NCBI GenBank assembly: GCA_031272365.1 | Contig: JAISTX010000083.1 | Coordinates: 1-64,000 of the forward strand | DNA length: 64,000 bases | Direction: 5' to 3' | Origin: Eubacteriales Family XIII. Incertae Sedis bacterium | Lineage (GTDB): Bacteria > Bacillota > Clostridia > Peptostreptococcales > Anaerovoracaceae | In this document: positions 31,298-38,900 of the stretch, piece after piece | Numbering within the stretch: the stretch's first letter is position 1 | Layout: every line of letters starts with the position of its first letter | Position numbers and translations under genes: made by a program | The notes under the pieces: generated by a model | Seen by the model: only the letters and a program-made list of their open reading frames with translations | Databases searched by the model: none | Told to the model about the DNA's origin: nothing

Positions 31298-31390
31298 ATG
31301 GGCCAACGTCCCCGCGCACGCCGGATGCGCCCATCCAGGGGTCCTACATCGCTTGAGAGAAAGGATTTGAGCTATGGCGTTTTTCAATGA
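31298..31390 (+). CDS. Possible 30-residue leader ORF
   Basis: An ATG with AGGAGAGG close upstream opens a 30-residue Arg-rich frame (MGQRPRARRMRPSRGPTS...), ending at a TGA inside the next gene's fifth-sixth codon. It lies directly after a good promoter. It may be a translated leader coupled to the next gene, or chance. Confidence 0.25.
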   Translation: MGQRPRARRMRPSRGPTSLERKDLSYGVFQ

Positions 31391-31850
31391 ACTCGGGAAG
31401 AAAATTTCAGAGACGGGGCAGACGGTCGTGCAGAAGACGAAGGACACGACCGAGTCCATGCGCATCAACGGTCTGATCTCCGAAGAGGAGCAGAAGATCG
31501 ACCAAGTATACCAGCAAATCGGCAAGGCCTACTACGAGGGCTTCCGGCAGAGCGCCGACCCGAAGTTTGAGGAGCCGATGGCCTGGATCGACCACGCGAA
31601 GGAGCGGATCGCGGGCTACAAGGAGCAGCTGAACCTGCTCAAGGGCCTGGAGATCTGCCCGACCTGCAACGCGGCGGTGCCGGCCGACGCGACGTTCTGC
31701 AGCGCGTGCGGGTCCAAGATGCCGCCCAAGCAGCCGCAGGCCGCGGCCGGCGGCCAGCCCGCCGGGGAGACAAAATTTTGCGCGCAGTGCGGCGCGCAGA
31801 TCAGCAAGGCCGCGACGTTTTGCAACCACTGCGGCGCCAAGCAGGCCTAA
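31374..31850 (+). CDS. Double zinc-ribbon coiled-coil protein
   Basis: The protein is 158 residues with AAAGGA upstream. Residues 1-95 are helical and likely coiled coil (FFNELGKKISETGQTVVQKT start). Two zinc ribbons follow: CPTCNAAVPADATFCSACG at ~98-116 and FCAQCGAQISKAATFCNHCG near the C-terminus. It has no membrane segment, so it should be a soluble cytoplasmic partner, perhaps a scaffold for the membrane zinc-ribbon proteins on either side. It has its own promoter. Confidence 0.85.
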   Translation: MAFFNELGKKISETGQTVVQKTKDTTESMRINGLISEEEQKIDQVYQQIGKAYYEGFRQSADPKFEEPMAWIDHAKERIAGYKEQLNLLKGLEICPTCNAAVPADATFCSACGSKMPPKQPQAAAGGQPAGETKFCAQCGAQISKAATFCNHCGAKQA

Positions 31851-31874
31851 AGCACAAAAAGGAGGATAGGAGAG

Positions 31875-32561
31875 ATGAATAGCAATTTCGGGAAACAGCC
31901 TTGGATCGTGGCGGTAGGATACAGCGCGTTGATGATCGTGCTCTTGCTTTGCCCGTGGGTGATGACACAGGCGATTCTGGGCGCGAACGGCTTCTATTCT
32001 TTGATCTTGTTCGACAGGATCATCGCTGTTGAATTGTCGGGGGGCAGCGGGCTTTCCACTGTGCTGTTCTTCATCGGGATCGCCGCCGCCGTGCTGCTGC
32101 TGCAAAGCGCTTTCACGGGATTGCTCACGAAACTTTCCGCGCGGGTGACCCCGATCGCATTCATCGTCATCACCCTCCTCTTCCTGACCGTGGTCCGCAC
32201 AGAGGTCACGCAGATGAACGATTATTATTCGGGGCTGATGGCCTTTACGATCACGATGGTCCCCGTGCTCGTGCTGATCCTCTCCGCCGTGTTCGTGGCC
32301 GTGTTCGCCAAGCCCTACATCGCGCTGGGCGCAGGGGCTGCCCCGGCCACCCCGGCCTTCTCCGGCGAAGCCGCCCACGCCGGCGCGCCAAGGCCCCAAG
32401 CGCGCCCCTTCGCCAAACCGGCGGCCCCGGACTTCTTCGGCGAAGGCGCCGCGCAGCCCCGGCAATTCTGCACAGCCTGCGGCGCCGCCAACAAAACGGA
32501 CAGCAGCTTCTGCGAACAATGCGGCGCCCCCCTGGCAGGAACCCCACCCCAGAATACGTAG
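31875..32561 (+). CDS. Four-helix membrane protein with C-terminal zinc ribbon
   Basis: The protein is 228 residues, with AAGGAGG upstream. It is a short paralogue of the TcaA-like protein: the same start pattern (FGKQPWIVAVGYSALMIVLL), the same four membrane helices, the same Ala/Pro linker (PDFFGEGA against PDFFGEAA) and a zinc ribbon at the very end (FCTACGAANKTDSSFCEQCG). It ends where the paralogue goes on into helix five and the outside domain. It could be a natural short form or a truncated duplicate. It is convergent with the island on its right. Confidence 0.85.
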   Translation: MNSNFGKQPWIVAVGYSALMIVLLLCPWVMTQAILGANGFYSLILFDRIIAVELSGGSGLSTVLFFIGIAAAVLLLQSAFTGLLTKLSARVTPIAFIVITLLFLTVVRTEVTQMNDYYSGLMAFTITMVPVLVLILSAVFVAVFAKPYIALGAGAAPATPAFSGEAAHAGAPRPQARPFAKPAAPDFFGEGAAQPRQFCTACGAANKTDSSFCEQCGAPLAGTPPQNT

Positions 32562-32607
32562 GCGAAAGCAACAGCAGCAATACCCGCGAGATCCTCTTCG
32601 ACCTTCA

Positions 32608-33369
32608 TCAGGCCGCCAGGTCACATATGGCTTTCTCCCTCTTTGACCAGACGATTGGATGGATTGCATACTGCAAAAATGCTTCTTCAACGCCCGAGCG
32701 AATCGCCTGGTCGCTGTCATTCAGAAACACGTACATGGAGGAATCATTCTTGCGCATATCCCTTGTGTCGCTCCACGAAAACAGAACCGCCTCTGTCTTT
32801 TCCCTTGTCGGCGTATTAATTGCCCGTATCAGACGCTCCGGTTTCTGTTTTGAAGCGGGTATCACGAAATCGTACGTATGTTGAAAGCCGCTTTTCCCCG
32901 TAAACTGCACTGAAGGCGTAAACCGCACATCATTCTGGTTGAAATAGACTTCCACGTCTTCCAGAAACACGCTGGAAACGCGGCTTTGCGCTAGCATAAA
33001 CATATCGCCCACGGAAATCACCGCCTGTAGAAGCGCGTGCTTCTTTTGCGGATAGTTCTTCTCGTTCGCCTCCACCACAAGCTCTTTGCCCATTTGCTTG
33101 ACGCCAAACCCATTTAGAATCCCCTGAAGAATGTCCTTCCTTCTCTTGGAGGTCAAATCGCACCCAGACATGATCAAATCCGAAATGGTGTAACCATCAT
33201 CTGAAATCACAATCCTGTCGTTCTCCTGCTTCAGATACAATTGTATATAGTCATTGTGGCTATCCAGAAATGGCGTCGTGATTTCGGTATAATCATCCAC
33301 CTTTTCAAAAGTGATTTTCTCGCGAAGCCAATTCAAATACGCCTCGACAAAATCTCTGCCTTCTTTCAT
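32608..33369 (-). CDS. DUF1828/DUF1829-like protein
   Basis: The protein is 253 residues. The ATG at 33369 is chosen because AAGGAG lies 10 nt upstream; it begins 1 bp after the previous stop. The N-terminal part (TEITTPFLDSHNDYIQLYLK, then RIVISDDGYTISDL) fits the DUF1828 pattern, and the later part (FTPSVQFTGKSGFQHTYDFV, INTPTREKTEAVLFSWSDTR) fits DUF1829. The function is unknown; such proteins often lie in mobile or defence regions, sometimes beside restriction systems. It forms a two-gene unit with the next gene, in AT-rich DNA unlike the kinase cluster. Confidence 0.7.
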   Translation of the reverse strand: MKEGRDFVEAYLNWLREKITFEKVDDYTEITTPFLDSHNDYIQLYLKQENDRIVISDDGYTISDLIMSGCDLTSKRRKDILQGILNGFGVKQMGKELVVEANEKNYPQKKHALLQAVISVGDMFMLAQSRVSSVFLEDVEVYFNQNDVRFTPSVQFTGKSGFQHTYDFVIPASKQKPERLIRAINTPTREKTEAVLFSWSDTRDMRKNDSSMYVFLNDSDQAIRSGVEEAFLQYAIHPIVWSKREKAICDLAA

Positions 33370-33370
33370 C

Positions 33371-33805
33371 TTAGATCGCTCCTTGCATGGGCAATGCGTC
33401 GATATTCTCCACATTGCAGTATTTTAAAAACTCGATCAATTTCGTTATAAGGTTCTCGTCAGCGGTAAACCCTGCGGGAAGGGCATACGCCCATCTGTCC
33501 TCATACCCCTCTTTGTAGATGTGGAGATGCGGACAATCGACGGAAGACCCATCAGGATTGTTATGCGGGCCCCTTCCGATGTCCAACCGAAGCAAGACGG
33601 TATCCTTCCGATACCGATTTTGGTATGTGCATTTTGATAGTTTGATATGCGAACGATTGACATCAAAAAGAAACCGCTCTCTCCCGTCGCCCGACACAGC
33701 ATCCACGGTTTTCTGCTCGCCTGCAAGAGGAAACCGAAAAGCCGTTGGTCTTTCGATAGTCTTCAACATCGCAATCAAATTGTCAGCTTCCGCCTGTGTC
33801 AGCAT
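33371..33805 (-). CDS. DUF6978-like small protein
   Basis: The protein is 144 residues from the ATG at 33805, with GGAGG 5 nt upstream; a GTG two codons earlier overlaps the SD. Features are NRSHIKLSKCTYQNRYRKD, LLRLDIGRGPHNNPDGSSVD and HLHIYKEGY, which recall the DUF6978 family. There are no membrane segments. The conserved His/Asn/Asp cluster could be an active site, but no function is known. It is coupled to the DUF1828-like gene downstream, so the pair probably acts together. Confidence 0.6.
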   Translation of the reverse strand: MLTQAEADNLIAMLKTIERPTAFRFPLAGEQKTVDAVSGDGRERFLFDVNRSHIKLSKCTYQNRYRKDTVLLRLDIGRGPHNNPDGSSVDCPHLHIYKEGYEDRWAYALPAGFTADENLITKLIEFLKYCNVENIDALPMQGAI

Positions 33806-33828
33806 GGCCACCTCCTCATGTTGAATCT

Positions 33829-33834
33829 ATTATA
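33829..33834 (-). promoter_or_regulatory. -10 box for the DUF6978/DUF1828-like pair
   Basis: TATAAT on the minus strand stands ~25 bp before the first start. The -35 region is weak (GTGAAG at 17 nt). The 144-bp gap to the OLD-type gene shows nothing else. Confidence 0.4.
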
Positions 33835-33949
33835 CTCCATCCGGCACAATACTTCACATACAGCGAGCTCTTTTTATGGCATGGCAGTGTTCATTATTCT
33901 TCTTTATTCATTCTTGTTTGTTTCAATATGTTCTATCTGGACAGATCAT

Positions 33950-35500
33950 TCAGCAATCAATAACCGCTTGAATAAACTCGCGAAGCTTTGACAACTTCGG
34001 ATCATCGCATAGATTTTCTCTGCTGATTATTTCATATACCCATTCCTTCTTCTCCTTCTTATAGACGGTCTTGTCAAAACACTCCATTTCTCCAACCGGC
34101 ACAATAAACAGGCCTGCTTGAGCACATATGCTTTCAACCAATTCATACTTAGCAGGCGCATCACCATCTAAAACAGATTTACCGCCTCGTTTTATTCCTT
34201 CTTTTTTGCTTTCATCCGCATTCAGCCAGTCATAGATGGTTTTCATTGCCTCGTCTATTTGATCGTCCCAAACAATGTCAAAAGCTTCAACCAATGGTCG
34301 GAATTCGCGTTTGTTATTAATAATATCAAAATCAGGAATGGCCATAACGGGTACGCTTAGAGCGCGTAGAGCCTCGACAACAGTTGCCATTCGGCCTTTT
34401 CCTCCACAATGAACAAAGAGAATGTCTGGTGATATTTCATTTCTGTTTTCAAATATCGAATCCATAACAGCATGGTACAGCAAGCAATCGTAGTCGCTCT
34501 CACATACCACCACCTTTTTGTGAAAGAGCCCACTCAATATATTCGAATATCGCAACAGAGGATTGCTCCACAGCTCTCGTACCTTAGTATTTTCGAGCTT
34601 ACGTATGGGATTAGTATTGCCAGAACGCTCTATGCGTATAATTGTTAGATTTTCATTTTTTACATCAAGCAGTCCTTGTAGAAAATCTACACTGTGTGTC
34701 GAGATAAACAATTGCCTTTCATTTGAGTGTGTTTTAGAGAGAGTCTTGCCGAGCATTCTCGCTTGTGGAGGATGAAGGAATGCTTCTGGTTCATCAATAA
34801 GCGTGACGCTATACTCAGATTTAAAGGTATCCAGAAGAATATTTGCAAAAGCAATCATTCCATCCCCTTGCTCGTCTAAGACGGGAAGAGCCGAAAGCTC
34901 TTTGTAGTATTCAAATTCTTGTTCCATCGTATAACTTGTTCGATCAGGAGCAGTTCCAACATGAAGAGAAATGCTGTCGCCGTTTCTTCGGTTCATAGCG
35001 AGTGGTATATCGAATGCTTCTTTGAACAGGGTTGATATAGTACGCTCAAACTCATTGTCCTGAAATACTTTATAAAGAGGGCTATGTATCATAACAGAAG
35101 GATCCCCAAGCACTGTAGACTTAGACGCCCCTAGTCTTTGCCTAGTATCAAGCCTGTTGATAAACAATTGATGGAGTTGTTGTAGTTCCTTGCTATTCCA
35201 CATGTTATCCAAATTGTCTTTTGTACAAAGAGCACCTTTGCAATGATAAAATCCATCTACCATATTAAAACCTTGCGATAAGAACTCGTCTGACAAAGCA
35301 CCCTCTGTGTCTACCATGAGTTCCTTGGCTATCACATAGCTCTGGTTTTCTTTTGAAATAAGATGCTCTATGTCCCTTAAAACTTGGCTTTTCCCGCAAT
35401 TATTCGCTCCAGTAAAAACGACAATACTGTTATGCGTCAACTTAAGCGGAGTCCCGTCGTTGAATGTGATGTTGGTTATAAACACTTTTGCTTCGGGCAT
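33950..35500 (-). CDS. OLD-type ATPase/TOPRIM nuclease-like protein
   Basis: The protein is 516 residues with AGGAGAGG upstream. Walker A is VFTGANNCGKSQVL (~29-42). An ABC-type Walker B, SVTLIDEPEAFLHPPQAR, lies at ~232-249, followed by a His switch in FISTHSVDFL. The C-terminal part has TOPRIM motifs: KVVVCESDYDCLLY (~330) with Glu, VHCGGKGRM, and the Asp pair in MAIPDFDIINN (~387). This is the OLD-family plan of a gap-inserted ATPase plus nuclease, linked to phage defence. No UvrD-like partner adjoins it, so it is not a Gabija pair. AT-rich composition and nearby gene remnants support an acquired defence gene. Confidence 0.85.
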   Translation of the reverse strand: MPEAKVFITNITFNDGTPLKLTHNSIVVFTGANNCGKSQVLRDIEHLISKENQSYVIAKELMVDTEGALSDEFLSQGFNMVDGFYHCKGALCTKDNLDNMWNSKELQQLHQLFINRLDTRQRLGASKSTVLGDPSVMIHSPLYKVFQDNEFERTISTLFKEAFDIPLAMNRRNGDSISLHVGTAPDRTSYTMEQEFEYYKELSALPVLDEQGDGMIAFANILLDTFKSEYSVTLIDEPEAFLHPPQARMLGKTLSKTHSNERQLFISTHSVDFLQGLLDVKNENLTIIRIERSGNTNPIRKLENTKVRELWSNPLLRYSNILSGLFHKKVVVCESDYDCLLYHAVMDSIFENRNEISPDILFVHCGGKGRMATVVEALRALSVPVMAIPDFDIINNKREFRPLVEAFDIVWDDQIDEAMKTIYDWLNADESKKEGIKRGGKSVLDGDAPAKYELVESICAQAGLFIVPVGEMECFDKTVYKKEKKEWVYEIISRENLCDDPKLSKLREFIQAVIDC

Positions 35501-35550
35501 TATCGTCCTCTCCTATTCTTAATACCTTCATAGGATAGTATAGCATATAG

Positions 35551-35820
35551 TCATGGTGTTCCCGTCAATGCGATACCGTGCCGGCGCTTCATGATCTCCG
35601 CAACCACCATGTTTTCAAACAGAAGGCCTTTCATATAGTGCGCCTCGAGCACGGACAGCCACGACTTCGTCGTCTGGATGTTGATGTCGCAAGCATTCGC
35701 CAATGCGGACATGTTGATTATCTGGCCCGCATGACCCGCGCTGGTTTTCCCCAACCGATTTTGCATCGAGTTCGCGAGTATGCACGCCAATCCGCGTACT
35801 CGATTGAATATCGGTAGCAA
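35551..35820 (-). pseudogene. Remnant of a DUF4143-type AAA ATPase
   Basis: The 89-codon ORF contains two family pieces joined by a deletion: AGQIINMSALANACDINIQT with TTKSWLSVLEAHY, and GLLFENMVVAEIMKRRHG. In complete proteins of this family about 60-80 residues separate these parts and ~250 residues with the ATPase core come before. Here the upstream part is replaced by codons that run through a palindromic repeat (35765-35804). No intact start or Walker motifs remain. Confidence 0.7.
35765..35804. repeat. Palindromic repeat, copy 1
   Basis: 12-bp arms (ATCGAGTTCGCG and CGCGTACTCGAT, one mismatch) enclose 16 nt containing TGCACGCC. It is 83 bp from copy 2. It could be a REP-like element or a protein-binding site. 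Confidence 0.6.
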
Positions 35821-35847
35821 AACCCGCCTCTACACTACCAAATCGCA

Positions 35848-35886
35848 ATCGAGTTCGCGGATTGCACGCTAGCTCGCGTACTCGAT
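35848..35886. repeat. Palindromic repeat, copy 2
   Basis: The arms are the same as in copy 1, with a 15-nt centre (GATTGCACGCTAGCT) sharing TGCACGC. Together the copies fill the gap between the DUF4143 remnant and the giant gene's terminator. Confidence 0.6.
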
Positions 35887-35894
35887 GCAAAATA

Positions 35895-35916
35895 GGGGAC
35901 GGCCGTGGCCGTCCCC
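35895..35916. terminator. Bidirectional terminator after giant gene B
   Basis: 10-bp GC-rich arms (GGGGACGGCC with GGCCGTCCCC) enclose a 2-nt gap; the real loop is probably 4 nt. T-rich sequence follows on both strands (TTTTCGATTTT on plus, TATTTTGC on minus). It lies 50 bp past the giant stop codon. Confidence 0.85.
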
Positions 35917-35965
35917 TTTTCGATTTTGCTATATCCTGCTTTGCTGCCCGCTCAGCTATCGGCCT

Positions 35966-38900
35966 TTAGGCCTCCACCGGGTCCTCTGCCCACTCGTCCA
36001 GGCCTTCTTCCAGGATCTCCTCGTCCTTCGCCCGCTTTTGGTTGAGCGTCGGCACGAGGGCCCCGATCACGGCCACGACCGCGAGCAGGAGGAAGACCAG
36101 CGTGTATTGGTCGGTCAGCTGCATCTTGCCCGAGAAGTCCTGCGTCATGAGGAGGATGACGATGGCCGCCGCCGTCGGCAGGATCGTCAGCACGAGGCCG
36201 AGGGCCTCCTTCCCGTCCAGCTTCCGCTTCGCGTCCTTCTTGCGGCTGATGGCGACGATGAGCATCACCAGCATCGCGGCCGCGAGGATCGTCAGCAGCA
36301 GGTCGAGCAGCGCCCAGTTGGTCTCCGGCATCTCCGGCGGCGCGATCGGCGTAGGATCATCAATGATCTCCACCGGCGGCTCCTCGACGGGCTCCGGCGG
36401 TGTCACCACCGTGCCGTTGCCTGCCGGCGCGGGCGTCGTGACCGTCTGCACGATCGTGCGCGTCGTCCCCGGCACGTACACCGTGGTGGTGCCGCCACCG
36501 CCGCCGCCACCGCCGCCACCGCCTCCAGGCGGATTGTACGGCTCTGGGTCGTCCGGATCGTCCGGATCCTCCGGCGGTATGGCCTTCCAGATCGCGTAGA
36601 GGTTGATGTTGCCGTTCACGAGGATCTTGTTGCCCGCCACGTACTGCGCCGCCGCCGCCCCGCTGTTTGTGTTCCAGCCGAGGAAGCTGTAGCCGCTGCG
36701 CGTGAGCGCGCCCTTGCCCGCGACGGTCACCGTCGTGCCGGTCACCACCGTCTGTGCCGCGGGCGGTGTGCCCGTGCCGCCGTTGGCGTAATAGGTCACC
36801 GTGTAGCGCGGCCGCGTGTCGAGGACACGGATCGTGCCATGCCCCTCGACCGTATTGTCGTCCGTGTCGGTCACGCGGTAGTACACCTCGTAGTCGCCCG
36901 GCACGGAGGGCTTCACGATCTTGTCCACGACGACGAGCACGAGCTCGCTGTCGTCGTCCTCGTTGTCGTACGCGTAGACGCCGTCCATGTAGTTGCTGTC
37001 CTTGAACACGTTCATGCCGTACTCGCGCAGCTTTGGCACCACGAGCGTCGGCGGCTCGCCGTTGTCCACGACAAACTTCACGACCACCTTCGCCGTCGGG
37101 TCCTCCTGGACGTAGAACGTCGCGAGGAAGATCATGCCGTTTTCAAGCTCGGCCTCGGAGAACGGGACATCGTCGTCCTGCCTGAGCACGCTCTCCAGCA
37201 CGATCGTGCCGGCCGGCGAGAAGCTCGGGTCTTTCTTCAGGAAGCTCTGCACCGCCGCGCGCTCGAGGAGCTCCTCGAGGTAGTCCGGGATGCCGATCGC
37301 GAGCGGCACGATGGCGCCGGACTGCACGTCGGTCTTGTTATTCATCTTGTCCTGCAGCGCCTGCGCATCCTTCTTGCTGATGCGGAAGTCCGAGCCGATG
37401 ATCGCGTAGTCGTCGCCGTTCTCGTACTTCTGGTCGGGGCCGCCGGGGCCGTTCGTGTCGTCCGGATCATCCGGATCGTCGCCCGGGATCACCTTGTCCG
37501 TCACGTCGTCGATGACTTTTGCAATAATAGCCTTCGTCAGCTTCGCGTAGCCGTCGATGCCGATGACCGGATTGTAATCGCCTACGACGTTCGTGTAGCC
37601 GGCCGTCTGGCTGACGATGGCCGTCGCCGTCTCGCCCTTCGTCGTCCAGGCCTTCGCCTTGGAGTATTTGAGGATCTGCGCTTTCGCGCCCGCGACGTTG
37701 ACCTTGCTGACGCCGATGATGAACGACTCTGCCGAGATGATGTACTCCTTGTCCACGACGATCGTGCCGTCGTCGACGATGAGCGCCGTCTTGTCCGTCA
37801 CCTTGTTGCCGTCGCTGTCCGTGACCTCCGCGATGACCTGGTACACGCCGCCCTCATCCATCGGGATGTCGGCCGGGTCGATCTCCTCGCCCGTCTCCGG
37901 GTCGATGACGGTGATCTCGATGTCGTCCGTCAGGTCGCCGTCCTCGGGATCCTTCGCCGCGATGGTCTCCTTGATCTCGTCTTCCGTCAGCCCGTCCTTG
38001 TCGTCCGGGTCGGTGTCAAATGTGATCGGCAGCAGCACGCCGTCGCCGTCTTCGTCCGTCTCGTCGGGCTTCCCGTCGTGGTCCGCGTCCGTGTAGATGT
38101 CCGGGATCTCGCCCTTCGCCACCGTGATGGTGAGCGACGCCGTGACGTTGTCACCCTCGTCCGCGATCACCACCGTGTACACGCCGACCTTGTCGGGGAA
38201 CGTCGCGGCCGTGTACGTCTTGGCGTCCGGCCCCGTGATGCTCACGATCTTCGCGTTCGCATCCGTGACGGCGCCCGTCGTCGCGTCAGCCTTGCGGGCC
38301 CCGGCCTCCAGCGCCTCGATGATCTTCGCGTCGGTTGCGAACATGTCGTCGTCCGTATTCACTTTCAGGTCTTCCCCGCGTACGTCGGCCGGCGAGACGA
38401 CGATGTTGTTGCCGAACGCGTAGTAGTCGTCCACGCCGTAGTCCGGGTCATCCGGGTCGGCATCCTTGTCGGGCTCCTTCTCGAACACATCCGTGTCCAC
38501 GACCTCGGCCGTGATCGGCTTCTCGAGCACCTCGCCCGTCTTGCCGTAGCCGCTGACGATGACGTCGTAGATGTCCACCTCGTTCGTGTAGCCGCCGAGG
38601 CCTTCCTCCGTCACGAACAGCGCGTCGACCTGCTGGCCGGTCTTGCCGTCGTAGAGCACCGCGCTCGACTTGTTGAGCACGTCGGCCTCGAGGTCGCTCA
38701 CGAGCACGTCCTTCTTGTTTGTCACGAACGACTTCGCATACAGGATGCGCCCGTCGTCCACGATGAACGGCCCGTCCGGCCCGTTGATCACGACCACGAC
38801 CGTCTTCGTATCCGGGTTGCCGTCGCTGTCCTCGACGTGGAGCGTCGCGACGTAGAGGCCCGGCTCGTCCGTCGGGATCTCCGTGGCCGTCTTGCCGTTG

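Noticed and set aside
33950..35500. Gabija or PARIS system
   Set aside because: There is no UvrD-like helicase and no DUF4435-type partner; only the OLD-type protein is present.
35765..35886. CRISPR array
   Set aside because: There are only two copies, each palindromic over its full length, with unequal centres and no cas genes.
36490..36540. Poly-Gly/Pro tract as a separate repeat gene or collagen-like protein
   Set aside because: It is a short in-frame linker between the InlB repeat and the membrane helices of giant protein B.
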